Below are positions 39,932 to 57,992 of a stretch of 64,000 nt of DNA, in pieces. The notes beneath the pieces were generated by a model, which worked only from the letters and a program-made list of their open reading frames with translations, ran no database searches and had not been told where the DNA came from. A program made the position numbers and the translations under genes. Each line of letters opens with the position of its first letter. Positions within the stretch are counted from its first letter, which is position 1. Source of the DNA: Haematococcus lacustris (Eukaryota > Chlorophyta > Chlorophyceae > Chlamydomonadales > Haematococcaceae); assembly GCA_030144725.1 (NCBI GenBank), contig JASKMD010000004.1, positions 5,305,853-5,369,852 of the forward strand, given 5' to 3'.

Positions 39932-42900
39932 ACCTTCCCCCCCCTCCACCCCCCCCTCCACCTTCCCCCCCCTCCACCCCCCCCCCCCCCCACCCCCCCT
40001 ACCCCCCACCCCCCCACCCCCCCACCCCCCCACCCCCCCACCCCTCCACCCCCCCACCCCCCCACCCCCCCACCCCCCCACCCCCCCACCCCCCCACCCC
40101 TCCACCCCCCCACCCCCCCACCCCCCCACCCCTCCAACTTTCCACCCCCCCACCCCCCCACCCCCCCACCCCCCCACCCCCCCACCCCCCCACCCCTCCA
40201 CCCCTCCACCCCCTCACCCCCCCACCCCCCCACCCCCTCCACCCCCCCACCCCTCCACCTTCCCACCCCCCCACCCCCCCACCCCCCCACCCCCCCACCC
40301 CTCCACCCCCCCACCCCCCCACCCCCCCACCCCCCCACCCCCCCACCCCCCCACCCCTCCACCCCCCCACCCCCCCACCCCCCCACCCCTCCAACTTTCC
40401 ACCCCCCCACCCCCCCACCCCCCCACCCCCCCACCCCCCCACCCCCCCACCCGTGTTACCAAATACGGCCAAAATACGGCCGTATTCCTCGTATTCTCGA
40501 ATTCTGAATTTTTGGCTGAAAAAGAGCGTACATGCGCATGACGATACGATACGACCTCTCCGGGCTCTATGAGCTAGTTGCGCGCTGCGTGATGCGACGC
40601 CTCAGCGCCTATCACGCAGCAGTATGGGAAACGGTACATAGGGAGGAGTCACCTAGCAAGTCGGCATATCAAGTCACTTGCAAGCGCTGCCCCTGGAAAG
40701 CCAGCATTACGAGCGTAACGCGCGTCGCACAGCACATCAGCGGCTCTACAACCGATGTCAAGAAATGTCCGGCCCCCGACCCAGAGATGGTCCAGCTAGT
40801 GCGGCAGCACAGCGCAGCTGCAGCCTCAACCGCATCGTCTACCCACAAGCGTCGCGGCGAAGATGACATGCAGCCCTCCCCAACGCGCCAGCGTGCTTTA
40901 CGCAACGCGTCGCAAGAGGAGGTGACCAAGGAGATGATTGATGACACGGTGGGTATCTTGACTTGCACTTGCCACTTGCACTTGTACTTGCACTTGTACT
41001 TGCACTGGCAGCTTGCACCTGCTATTGCTACTTGCACGTCATCATGTGCTCGTCATCTAGCTACTTGCTACTTGAATACCATCGTGCACATCATCAGCAT
41101 CATTAGCATTATCAGTATAATCACCACCACCACCACCAGCATCTATGTCACAGGGTGCAGCGAGCAAGGCGTGGGAGTGGCAGCATCAGCAAGGGGACGG
41201 AGAGGGGGAGGAGGAGGGGGAGGAAGAGGGGGAGGAGGAGGGGGAGCTACTTCAGCGGCTGCAAGCCGTCAATGAAGATGCCCTTGAGGTCGCAGTGGAA
41301 GCAGATATGGCTAAGGAGACTGCCCGTGTGGCAGCCCTGGAGGCTGAGGCTCAGGCCTTGGCCTTCCGCACATGAACCACCTTCAGCACCTAACCATGCG
41401 CTTGTTTGCCTTGGTCTTCAACACTTGAACCACCTAACCCACCACTTGTTAAACCTTGTGATCCCTTGACACTTGAGCATTAGGCCTTCCTTGCGTGTGA
41501 TCCTGCGTTGTGATGCCTCAAGCTATGGAGGATGTTTGCGTTTGCGATAGAGCTTGGGTGACTACCATACTTTACTACCAGCAGCAGGCAAAAAAATAGT
41601 TTTCGGAAGGGTTTGAACCGGTGACCTCTCGCAGTTCGACGAACACGAACCCAACCGTACCGTACTGTCGGGAATACGCAAAATCGCATTGTGCGGGCTA
41701 TCGTATTTGGTAACACTGCCCCCCACCCCCCCACCCCTCCACCTTCCCACCCCTCCACCCCCCCACCCCCCCACCCCCCCACCCCCCCACCCACCCCACC
41801 CCTCCACCTTTCCACCCCTCCACCCCCCCCCCCCCCCACCCCCCCACCCCCCCACCCACCCCACCCCCCACCCCCCACCCCTCCACCCCCCCACCCCCCC
41901 ACCCCCCCACCCCCCCACCCCCACCCCCACCCCCCCCCCACCCCCACCCCCCACCCCCCCACCCCCCCACCCCCCCACCCCCCACCCCTCCACCCCCACC
42001 CCCCACCCCCACCCCCACCCCCACCCCACCCCACCCCTCCACCCCCCCACCCCCCCCTCCACCCCCCCCCCCACCCCTCCACCCCCCCACCCCCCCACCC
42101 CCCCACCCCCCCACCCCCCCACCCCCACCCCCACCCCCACCCCCCCACCCCCCCACCCCCCCACCCCTCCACCCCCACCCCCACCCCCCACCCCCCCACC
42201 CCCCCACCCACCCCCACCCCTCCACCCCTCCACCCCTCCACCCCCCACCCCTCCACCCCTCCACCCCTCCACCCCCCCACCCCCCACCCCCCCCCACCCC
42301 CACCCCACCCCACCCCCCACCCCCCACCCCTCCACCCCCCCCACCCCCCCACCCCCCCACCCCCCCACCCCCCCCCCCCCCCCCCCCCCCACCCCCCCCC
42401 CCCCCCCCCCCCCCCACCCCCCCCACCCCCCACCCCCCCCCCCCCACCCCCCCCCCCCCACCCCCCCCCCCCCACCCCCCCCCCTCCACCCCCCCCCCCT
42501 CCACCCCCCCCCCACCCCCACCCCCCCCACCCCACCCCTCCCCCCCCCACCCCACCCCCCCCCCCCCCACCCCCCCCCCACCCCCCCACCCCCCCCCCCC
42601 CCCACCCCTCCACCCCCCCACCCCCCCACCCCCCCACCCCCCCCCCCCCCCCCCCCCCCCCCCCCACCCCCCCACCCCCCCACCCCCCCACCCCCCCCCC
42701 CCCACCCCCCCACCCCCCCACCCCCCCCCCCCCCCCCCCCCCCCACCCCCCCCCCCCCCACCCCTCCCCCCCTCCACCCCCCCCCCCCCACCCCCCCACC
42801 CCCCCACCCCCCCCCCCCCACCCCCCCCCCCCCCCACCCCCCCACCCCCCCACCCCCCCACCCCCCCACCCCTCCACCCCTCCACCCCTCCACCCCCCCA

Positions 42901-45900
42901 CCCCCCCACCCCCCCACCCCTCCACCCCTCCACCCCTCCACCCCTCCACCCCTCCACCCCTCCACCCCTCCACCCCTCCACCTTTCCACCCCTCCACCCC
43001 TCCACCCCTCCACCCCTCCACCCCACCCCACCCCACCCCACCCCACCCCTCCACCCCCCCACCCCACCCCTCCACCCCCCCACCCCACCCCTCCACCCCC
43101 CCACCCCCCCACCCCCCCCCACCCCCCCACCCCCCCACCCCCCCACCCCCCCACCCCCCCACCCCCCCACCCCCCCACCCCTCCACCCCCCCACCCCCCA
43201 CCCCTCCACCCCCCCACCCCCCACCCCCCCACCCCCCCACCCACCCCACCCCTCCACCCCTCCACCCCTCCACCCCTCCACCCCTCCACCCCTCCACCCC
43301 TCCACCCCTCCACCCCTCCACCCCCAGGGACCTTCCAGCCACCACAGCCTGCCCTGCTGCGAGCCACCTTGCCACCAGGCAGCAGCTGAAGCCCCAGCCC
43401 AGCCCAGCCTGCCTGCCTGCCTGCCATGAATGCTATGCTGCAGCGCATGCATTGGGGGTGGGGCGTGAGGCTCGTGTGCTGCCCAAGCAGTGGTGTGGCC
43501 AAGGGGCTGGTCAAAGGACCCCTCATGACCTCCCCTCGCCCAGTCCCCCGCCTGCTGCCCCTCCTACGATACACCCCGGCTGCCAGCTTGCCTGCCCGCC
43601 CACCTCTGCCTGGAGGTACAGCTTCTGGGCAGCTTCTGCCTGGCGCCGGCCAATCTCCAGGCTGCTGGCCGCATCGTCAGGCCAAGCGGGGCCGCGGCCG
43701 TGGCACATCTCGTTCCGCCCACCACAGGTGCTGGTGGGGTTGTCACAGGCCTCGCCTGCACCCAGTCAGGGCGAGGTAGGGCAGGGGTAGGGCAGGGGGA
43801 GGGCAGGGGGAGGGCAGGGCAGGGTGAGGGCAGGGCAGGGGGAGGCAGGGGCAGGGGCAGGTGTAGTGTGCTGAGACGCCGCCTTGACCCTCCCAGTGAG
43901 CAGCATAGCGTGGTGGAGGAGGTGCCCACCATACCCCTGGCTGGCGCCGCGTGAGAGGGGGAAGCCATTCGCAGCACGATGGAGCGGGATGCGCTATGCA
44001 GTCAAGGGGGGGTGGGGGTAGGTCAGGGGCGGAGGGGGTGTCTGCTGTTGTGTTGGGATGGTGAGGGGGGGGATGGGATGTGTGGCGGTGCAGGGGGAGA
44101 GGGGGGTGAGGTGCAGGTGGCGGTGCAGGGAAGGGGGGTGGGGGTGAAGGTGAGGGTGGTGGCTGCCTGCCTCACCGGTGTCAATGCAGAAAGGGCCTTG
44201 CGTGTTGGGGGAGATGTCGCCCACCGCCCCCTGGGCAAACGCTGCCACAAAGCCAGCTGGGCCACACGCAGTCTTGGGACCCCCCTCCTGGCCCCACCCG
44301 CCCTTACCCTGCCTGCTGCTGCTGCTGCCGCTGCCGCTACTGCTGCTGCTGCTGGTGCCGCTGCTGCTGCTGCTGCCGCCGCTGCTGCTGCTGCTGCTGG
44401 TGGCCTCAGGGCCGGAGGCGGGGTCGGCTTGTGCTGCCGCCCAGCGCTCCACCAGCTGTTGCGCCACGCCCTTGTTGTCCCCGCTGATGAGGCGGTTGGT
44501 GTTGTTCAGGCTTGTGCAGTGCACCGCAAACCAGTTCAGCAGGCCAAGACCCCTGGGGGGGGCAGCAGCAGCACACCAGAGGGGGGTGGGGGGGGGGGCA
44601 GCAGACCAGGCCGTGCATCATAGGTCGTTGCAGTGGCTGCCACAGGCGGGATGAATGGGTGACAGCAGCGCCAGGGGCACGGGCAGGCAGGGCAACAGCA
44701 GCAGCAGACGCAGTGGGATCATCTCCTCCTCCAACCGCCGCCTCCGCAGGGCAGCAGCAGCAGCCAGTCCCGACACCCCCCCCGCACTCCCTCCCCCTCC
44801 TCCCCCCACCCATCTGCCCAGTGCTCCCGCACCCCCTTTCCCCCCAATCCTCCCCCCCCCTTCCCCCCCCCCTCCCCCCCTCCCCCCCACCCACCTGCCC
44901 TGCGCATCCTCCACCCGCACCAGGCTCATCACCGTGTCCCTGTCGTCCGCATACTGCGCCCTCTCAGCGGCAGGGTTGGCCGCATAGGCGGTGGGGGAGC
45001 GGTTGATGGAGGCGTCACTCACCCGCCCCTGACTGAACAGCAGCTTGCCGGGGGCCAGCCGGCTGTGCGCCTCTTGCACCGCCTGGCAGCAGGGGCCAGG
45101 CAGGGGGAGGGGGGCAGGCAGGGGGGCAGGCAGGAGGGCAGGAGGGCAGGACGGGGGGGTATGCAGGGCAGGGCCTCTTGTGGGGCGCAGCAAGTAATGA
45201 AGCTGCTGCTGCCCGCCCCGCCCTGCCCCGCCCCGCCCCGCCCCGCCCCGCTGTGCTGCACAGCTGGCAAACAGGTCACGTGCGGGTGCCCCCCCTACCC
45301 CCTACCCCCTACCCCCTGCCCCCTGCCCCCTGCCCCCTCACCCTCACCCTCACCCACCAGGCTGGCCCCTCCGGAGTCATGACGCCAGACCCCAGCTGAC
45401 ACCCACTACCACAGTGCCACCCCCTGGCACCCCTCTCATCAGCCGCCCCCACCAGCCGCCCCCGCGTAGCAGTCACGTCTAAGACTCAGCCCTCCCCCCC
45501 CCCCTCCCCTTTGCTCCGCTCTTACTGGCATGACCCTGCCCTCCCGCCCCCCCCCGCCCCCCAGCGCACTCCACACAAGCACACAGCTCCCCCCGCCCCC
45601 CGGGCCCTCCCCCCTAGACTCCCCTCCAGAGTCCCCCCCCAGCAGCCCCACTGACTGCCCCCCGGCAGCAGCAGGCGCCTCTCACCGCCACCACGCCCTC
45701 CACCATGGCGTCAAAGCTCTGGCGCACAAAAGCCCAGGGAGCTCAGGCTGCAGGGGGTGGCAGGGCGGGGGTGGGGGGGTGGGGGGTGGCAGTGCGGGGG
45801 GTTGGGGGGGTTGGGGGGGGGTCCAGCAGGGCTGTGCAGTTAGCTTTGCACTCAAGTCGCTGCTTGGCCAGGCCAACTAGGCTGGCGGTCACACCGGTGC

Positions 45901-46956
45901 AAACCCACCATCATCCCCCAGGCTACCTGGCTGGGTGTTGCCCTGTGGCTGCCCCTGGCAGTGCGGGCCCACCTGTACAGCACGTATTGCAGGAAGCCAG
46001 CCGGGGAGGCGTGAGTGTGGGTGCCGCTGAGCGCCACATTGTCACGCCGGTAGAGCCTCCGGGCCGTACAAGGGTCTGCAGCCAGCACAGGGTGCACAGC
46101 AGCAGGGGGCACACCAGGTGGCTCATCGGGGCGGGGGCAGGGGCGGGGGGCGGGGGGCGGGGGGCGGGGGGCGGGGGCGGGGGGCGGGGGCGGGGGCGGG
46201 GGCGGGGGCGGGGGGCGGGGGTGTGCCTCACTTGCAGCCGCTGCACCACATGCTGTGTGACCAGCTGTGACGCCATGGCTGCGTCCATGTTGACGAACAC
46301 AACGCGCTGCCTGCAGCGCACCAGCAAGCCTGACATGGTGCATGCACCACCACGCTTACCATGCTTCATTCATGCGTCCTGGTGCACACCTTTTCATCGG
46401 GCTGCACTGCCATGAGCACCAACGCTGATGATAACAGAACACATGCATGCCCGCATGCGCGCCCACCCTGCGTCCCAGTAACTACTTAACTACCTAACTG
46501 AAGTCATGTTTGTTCTGCTGGTACTAGGGCTGAAGTGACCGGCTGCACATAAGGTGCCAGACAGGGGTGATTCCATACAGTGTGTGGGACTGCTGCTGTG
46601 GTCCCTGCATGCAGGGCTGCCCTCACATGCCTGAGCTGTCTTACATGGGGGTGTCTGGGTTGGCAAATATGAAAGCCCCTGGCGTACAGCCGCATCTGCA
46701 GCCCCCTGGCTGTTTGTAGGATGTTGGCGTAGCCCTGTCCGCAACACCACGTTCATGTCGAGTTGAAGGGACTTGAACAACCCTACTCACCACTTCCACA
46801 CGGTGCTGACCTCCCCCTGACCTCACCATCAGGGTATACATCTGCCACAGGGCCAGTCATGTCGGCCTTCCCGATGCCCACCAAAAGCTCGGCCGTGCAC
46901 TGTGCCGCACCGCACACGAGAGCCAGAAGTAGCAACTCTCTCCAGCGCACCGCCAT
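33845..46956 (-). CDS. neutral ceramidase
   Basis: Hydrolyses the amide bond of ceramide to sphingosine and fatty acid; probably secreted or lysosomal. ATG at 46956 begins a signal peptide (RWRELLLLALVCGAAQCTA). Exons: 46827-46956, 46645-46734, 46232-46310, 45973-46075, 45686-45747, 44895-45082, 44176-44552, 43604-43755, 38894-39041, 38165-38262, 37517-37581, 37319-37383, 36475-36557, 35993-36063, 35650-35695, 34585-35093, 33845-34187. Landmarks: GKADMTGPVADV, the zinc site SGTHTHASPAGF, INRSPTAYAANPAAERAQY, NNTNRLISGDNKG, PAAMGYSFAAGTTDG, KPILLNTGP, YGRHTLSAYIQ, SACPRNNLRTNSSFLLV and C-terminal WVIPPGTVAGTYRL. A Ser run (AGC)n and a Gly/Ala-rich loop are inserted. Exons 1, 2 and 5 each need removal of one base from a CCC, GGGG or TTTT run to stay in frame, and the phase into exon 4 is also off. 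These are assembly errors or a damaged copy. Confidence 0.88.
35760..36402. repeat. short arrays in ceramidase introns (GGTCGG, CCTG, CAG)
   Basis: GGTCGG-type run at 35760-35795, CCTG run at 35908-35971 and CAG run at 36343-36402. They fall between exons 35650-35695, 35993-36063 and 36475-36557. Confidence 0.85.
36964..37210. repeat. GGGCA pentamer array in ceramidase intron
   Basis: About 49 perfect copies between exons 37319-37383 and 36475-36557. Confidence 0.97.
37701..38160. repeat. CCCCTG hexamer array in ceramidase intron
   Basis: About 77 almost perfect copies, starting 5 bases from the splice donor of exon 38165-38262 and filling most of that intron. Confidence 0.97.
38574..38632. 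repeat. interstitial telomere-like TTAGGG tract
   Basis: About nine TTAGGG-like units with two variants (TTGGGG, TTAGCG), inside a ceramidase intron. Plant-type telomeres would be TTTAGGG and those of some volvocalean algae TTTTAGGG, so origin as a repaired telomere end or as simple repeat cannot be decided here. Confidence 0.75.
39468..40450. repeat. CCCCCAC / CCCCTCCAC minisatellite, left half
   Basis: A 1-kb stretch built from CCCCCAC units mixed with CCCCTCCAC variants and pure C runs. It lies in the ceramidase intron between exons 43604-43755 and 38894-39041. It is the same tract as 41719-43325, split by the inserted element at 40451. Confidence 0.93.
40451..41718. mobile_element. hAT element inserted in the minisatellite
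   Basis: 1,268 bp. The left end CCGTGTTACCAAATACG (40451-40467) and the right end, read in reverse complement, CAGTGTTACCAAATACG (41702-41718) form a terminal inverted repeat. The flanking 8-mers at 40443-40450 and 41719-41726 are both CCCCCCAC, as expected for the 8-bp duplication of hAT elements, though in a repeat this can arise by chance. It encodes a BED-finger protein but no visible transposase core. Confidence 0.8.
40532..41375 (+). CDS. BED-type zinc finger protein of the hAT element
   Basis: Two exons in phase, 40532-40948 and 41154-41375 (GTGGGT donor, CACAG acceptor), give 212 codons. Residues about 47-80 hold CKRC, then SVTRVAQHISG and a later Cys in KKCPAP, the C-x2-C…H…C layout of BED fingers that begin many hAT transposases. 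The C-terminal part is acidic (GEGEEEGEEEGEEEGE), then a probable coiled coil (NEDALEVAVEADMAKETARV). The catalytic RNase-H-like core and hATC dimerisation block are missing. It may be an internally deleted transposase or a DNA-binding protein only. The start could instead be an earlier ATG near 40526. Confidence 0.6.
41719..43325. repeat. CCCCCAC / CCCCTCCAC minisatellite, right half
   Basis: 1.6 kb of the same units as 39468-40450, with a more regular CCCCTCCA block at 42880-43020 and 43255-43325. Very long Pro/His/Thr and Gly/Gly/Val open frames here are artefacts. Confidence 0.93.
46137..46220. repeat. GGGGGC-type G-rich array in ceramidase intron
   Basis: Imperfect GGGGCGGGGGC units between exons 46232-46310 and 45973-46075, starting about a dozen bases from a splice donor. 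Confidence 0.85.
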
Positions 46957-47158
46957 GCTGTCGCTGTCTTGCTCAGTGAAATGCAGAGCGTAGGGTGCGC
47001 CTAGTCGCCTGGCGGTTGTGGCGGTTAGTAAATGGCCCGGACAGTTTAGCCGGGGCTTGCGCAGTACTGCCTATACCACGTTGCCTCTTCGGCAGCTGCT
47101 TACATTGCGGGCTGCCTGGTAGCGCTGTACAATGGTCCAATGCAGCGCAGCTCCTGAC
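46957..47158. promoter_or_regulatory. short divergent promoter region (ceramidase / decarboxylase)
   Basis: Only 202 bp separate the start codons of two divergent genes, so both promoters and 5' leaders must overlap or be very short. No TATA box is clear; CTATACCACG at 47069 is the nearest AT-rich core. Shared regulation is inference from spacing alone. Confidence 0.55.
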
Positions 47159-53881
<6,723 letters not shown>

Positions 53882-54164
53882 CTGGTGAGGACAGCTGGTG
53901 AGCATCCAGCCACCCGCTGCCCCAGCCCAATGCAGTGTCAAGAACCTTGTACTCTGCATGGAGATCTTGTTACGCTCTATGGCATGGCATGGCATGTCAT
54001 AGTTGATTGGTCTGAGAGAAGGTGCTGCAGGGTAGGGCTTCCACGCCATCTACATCTCTTTCACGCCATCTACATGCCACAATAGAGCCAGCATCCACAC
54101 AGATAGCAGTTTCACGACCTCCCAACACCCCTCCGCTCAGTGCCAAATGCAACGATCGCAGTAG
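53882..54164. other. 3' flank of decarboxylase gene, no supported gene
   Basis: No further exon is recognisable. GGCATGGCATGGCATG at about 53981 is a minor repeat. Confidence 0.45.
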
Positions 54165-54520
54165 GGGGGATCAGGCAATTGCGCCTAACCTGCTCAACAA
54201 GGGCAAAGGCAGGGGTAAGGCTGCTAAGGCCATATGAGCAATACAGCCAGGCAGGTGGGTAAATCGAGACTGCAATGCAGCTTAAAACATACAGCGCACT
54301 GGGAGAAAGCAAGTGGCACCCAGCAAGGACAAGGAGTACCCGGAGCTGGGCTACAATCAGCTGCGAGACCGCCCACCCAAGGCCCAACAGCAGCGGGCTG
54401 GGGCACAGTAGTGTGCCCTCTTTCAAGCTGTTATGAGCTTGTATTAATGCATGTCAATCATGGTAATGCGAGCTACAGCCCTATCACAGGGGTCAGGTAA
54501 TAGTGTAGGTGTAAGGTTAA
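54165..54520 (+). pseudogene. old Fanzor-family fragment (copy F)
   Basis: A diverged copy of the C-terminal coding end. GKGRGKAAKA is followed by a stop, then NRDCNAA with a stop after it and a frame change, then DKEYPELGYNQLRDRPPKAQ and TAG at about 54408-54410. A shortened version of the shared tail follows to about 54520, without a clear hairpin. It is clearly dead. Confidence 0.6.
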
Positions 54521-54769
54521 CTCTACGCAGACAAAACACCTGTTACTGCTGGCTGACGAGGACGAGCTTGCGCATGAGCCCAGCGCATGGGTGGAACGTT
54601 ATGTAACGATACGCATGGCTGCGACGTCAAACGCCCCTGTTGTCCTGGGCTGGGTTAGGCTGGGCTGGGCTGAACAGGGTCCTCACCCTTCGCTTGTCTT
54701 GTGCGCGTTATATGGCAGCAGGACTGACACAGACAGGGGGTGGGGGTGGAGGGTGGGAGACCAGAGATT

Positions 54770-55490
54770 GCACCGCTTGCTTTCCTTGTTCCATGGACCA
54801 TGGTGGGATGATCATCACTCCATGAATCTCTCGGGAAATCCAAGTTGTTGGAAAACGGCACCGCCCGTCTTAGTGCACATCGCGTGATGGCTAAGAAGCG
54901 GAAGGGCACCGACAAGCAAAAGAAGGGCCCGGCAAAGAAACTGAAAGGTTCGTGTGCCTATCCGACTGTGAGCTACGTGAATTACGCGCTGTGTAATAAC
55001 CCGTCGCTCTTGTTGGTTCCATCGCAGCGTCTGGCCAGACCAGGGAGCGTTGCCAGCCAAGGGCAAGGAGTACCCCGGCCGGGGCTACAAGCGGCTGCGA
55101 GACGAGCCACTCAAGGCCCAGCGGCAGCAGCCTGCAGAGGCACAGTAGTGTGCCCCCCCATCTGAGCTGTCATCAGTTTACAAATCAGTGCATGTGTGTC
55201 ATGCCAACTCTACACTATAGCCCTAACGGGTCAGGCAATAGTGTAGGTGATAGGCACTCGTGCACCATGTCCATGTGCATTGTGTTTACCCCACACAGCC
55301 CGTTGATTCCATTTGAGTCGGGCCACTGGTGGTCCCTGGTATTCCCGCTAGTGGCTGCTAGTGGCCACTCCTGGTCCGGCTTAGATGGAGGCCCCAGTGA
55401 GGGACACGGGGGCTGACGAGGACGTGCTGACTATAAGCAGTCAACCCTAGAACGGAGGGTATTGGGAAACTGTGATGGTGTAGCTATCAC
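54770..55490 (+). mobile_element. Fanzor-family element with both ends, internally deleted (copy G)
   Basis: The 5' block starts near 54770 and encodes MAKKRKGTDKQKKGPAKKLK, a Lys-rich start like a nuclear-localisation signal. After it comes GTTCGTG…CATCGCAG (54949-55026), which looks like an intron, and then the C-terminal stretch with PAKGKEYPGRGYKRLRDE and a TAG at 55146-55148. The tail and hairpin (about 55308-55390) follow, and shared sequence ends near 55490. The catalytic middle is missing, so it could move only with help from another copy. Confidence 0.65.
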
Positions 55491-55979
55491 TCCCTTTCCT
55501 CAAGCTCGACAGGGGTACTTCGGTGCCGCCATTTGACGTCAATATGGACCTTCATGGGGCACGCCGCAGTCCACGACCCTTCACCCGCGTTGCTTGCCGC
55601 CGCCACTGCCGCCGGCAATGGTCTTCTTGCTGGCGGTCCCACACGAGCTGCAGCTTGCCTCAACTAGAAGCGGATAGACCTTCTGATCCAGGCTAGCCTC
55701 GGCGTGTCGGACGTCCATCTACTGCCTGCGCCCAGTGCCCAGGTTGAGAAGCCGCAGTCAGCCAGTCGAACGAGACAGCTCCCGCGGGCGGTACCAACTG
55801 GCCAGGCACCGCCGGATGTCCAACGCCTGCAGCCATAGACACGACAAGGCATGTGTGCAATGTCACTGAACGCCATCCGTGTAACGAAGGTTGCGATCGC
55901 CATTGTCCAGGTTGGTGAGGCTCAACTGCTCACCGCGGTCACGTCGCGGGCCATGAGCTTGGTATATACTTCCAGGGTG
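55491..55979. other. no supported gene; possible decayed coding frame on minus strand
   Basis: The minus strand has a frame through 55664-55903, but no recognisable domain. It adjoins the duplicated segment that follows. Confidence 0.35.
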
Positions 55980-56308
55980 AAGAAACACGCCATCAAGCCT
56001 CGAACTGGTTTCCGTGTCGCACCACTGCGCATCGGCCGCATCCACCGGTCTCACTCCTCCTCAGCAGTGTTGCACGACCAGTTGATAGCGCTGACCGCGT
56101 TGTTCCGGAAATCGTCCAGCAGCGCTGGCTCGCACTTTCGCATGCAGATCCGCCGGAACTCAGTGGTGGGCGCTGACGGCCGGCCCCGGCGACCCGGCGT
56201 CGAGGTGCCAGCGCCGTGACTGGCTTCATGTCAGGGCACACGAGCTTGCGCTAATCAGTGGTTGCGCTGGTCGGGGGACTTACATGCCATGTGGGTGGCG
56301 CCTGGGTC
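55980..56308. repeat. duplicated segment, occupied copy
   Basis: Matches 59750-60003 with moderate divergence: shared runs include CACTGCGCATCGGCCGCA, GCACACGAGCTTGCGCT and TGTGGGTGGCGCCTGGGTC. On the minus strand both copies could encode APTTxFxRxCMxK, so they may be remnants of one gene. The similarity resumes after the inserted element at 59381-59440. Confidence 0.7.
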
Positions 56309-56310
56309 CG

Positions 56311-56635
56311 TCGGACATTTTCCCCCGGGTCATCGAAACCTGTCGATTGTTGCAAAATCGATGGGGTCATCGAAATGGGATCGATTGCGGTCGAAGGCGA
56401 TCGAAGCTGATCGAAATTTGAGTCGGACATTTTCCCTGGGGTATCGAAACCCGTCGATTGTCGCAAATTCGATGGGGTCATCGAAATGGGATCGATTGCG
56501 GTTGAAAGCGATCGAAGCTGCGTCGGACATTTTCCCCCGGGTTATCGAAGCCTGTCAATTGTCCCAGAATCGATGGGGTCGTCGCAACAGGGTCGGTTGC
56601 GGTCGAAGGCGGTCAAAGCTGGTTGAAAGCTGCCG
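56311..56635. repeat. three tandem subterminal repeats of the TIR element
   Basis: Units start TCGGACATTTTCCC at 56311, 56423 and 56523. Each carries ATCGATGGGGTC and CGATCGAAGCTG-like blocks, and the units diverge progressively. Confidence 0.85.
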
Positions 56636-57782
56636 AGTCCCCCAACAGAGGGCAGTGTAAGCGTGTGCTACTCGAAATACATGTTCGACATTGAGGAAAA
56701 GAGAGACTCATCCCAAAACAGCTTCCACGCCTCACGACGTCGCAAATGGCCACGCAGCCAGCATCAAAGGCGAGCTCGCAGCCATCTACGCAGATAGCTC
56801 TGCCACGCAACGTATCCATTCATGAAGCCAGCATCGCAGCCCCGTCTCTAGGCAGCCAGCGTGGAAGTTAGGCGTACAGCCATCTACGAAGCTAGCTCGT
56901 ACACAACGTAGCCACGCATCGCTGCCAGACACACAACCTCGATCTGGACTTGCAACCTCGCAGCCTCGCAGCCCCGCTCACAGCTAACGTAGCCAACCTG
57001 ACCACACAGCGCCACACAGACAGCTAGCTACGCTGTCATCCATGCGTCTGCGACGGCGTGGTACCGATGAACGGGGATGCGGTGTCATGCTATCTCAACA
57101 TGCGCATATTCTTGCTTGTGCAAGTGCTTGAGCTTTTGTGGTAATGTGGAGTTGTGGCCATGAGCTACAACCAGGACTCGTCTTGTCACCAGACAACCAC
57201 CACTACCGCCACCTTCCAAACATCCCGCTTGCAGCTCCCTTACTTGTCACTCTCTCATCCTCCCACCTAGTGAAGGGTCCTCATCATCCTTCCCTGTCAC
57301 TTTCCCATCCTCTCAGTTAAGGGTCCTCAGCATACACAATCCCCCCCCCCCCCTCCTCCCAGTAGACGGTGAGTGGCTAGCCCTTTGCATGTCACACCCT
57401 TCCCGTCCCGTCCCGTCACCGTCCCCCACTGACCCTCCCTGTCTGTCATCGCACCTGCTTTCCCCCACTTCATCGCAACTGCCTTCCACCACTGTCATCG
57501 CACCTGCCTGTCATGCTCGCCGGCAATCTGGCAACAGCCTTCAACCGGCGAGTGCCCTATGCCAGCTGGTGAGTGCCTATGTCATGCAACACGTGACAGC
57601 CAGCCTGCTAGCATGTTGTGCCAGCCTCACTGAAAGCACGCTCCTTGCTTGCTGCAGGTCTGACGCCTACACTCCTGCCCCTTGCCTCCTTCCCCCTTCC
57701 CTACCCTGTCCCACCCCATCCCTACCCTTCCCTCCCTACCCATCCCAGCAGCCAGAAGAGAGCTCAGGAGCCTCCCCTCCCC

Positions 57783-57992
57783 CACCCCCCCCTCCCCCCC
57801 CCTCCCCTCCCCTCCCCTCCCCTCCCCTCCCCTCCCCTCCCCTCCCCTCCCCTCCCCTCCCCTCCCCTCCCCTCCCCTCCCCTCCCCTCCCCTCCCCTCC
57901 CCTCCCCTCCCCTCCCCTCCCCTCCCCTCCCCTCCCCTCCCCTCCCCTCCCCTCCCCTCCCCTCCCCTCCCCTCCCCTCCCCGGCCCTCCCC
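57783..57992. repeat. CCCCT pentamer array inside the TIR element
   Basis: About 40 CCCCT units. The Ser/Pro and Arg/Gly frames crossing it are artefacts. Confidence 0.93.

Noticed and set aside
41600..41660. tRNA-like B box (GGTTCAAACC on the minus strand)
   Set aside because: T-stem bases do not pair properly and no acceptor, D or anticodon arms can be drawn.
41691..43790. Open frames of up to 700 codons (Pro/His/Thr or Gly/Val/Trp) on both strands
   Set aside because: They run through the CCCCCAC minisatellite; several frames on both strands are open at once, as expected for stop-free repeats.
33845..46956. Ceramidase called as pseudogene
   Set aside because: The frame problems are single bases in homopolymers while all catalytic and structural motifs across 17 exons are kept; sequence error is the simpler reading, although not proven.
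55993..56241. Transposase in the duplicated segment
   Set aside because: Both paralogues share a short possible peptide on the minus strand but have stops and no recognisable catalytic motif; recorded only as duplicated DNA.
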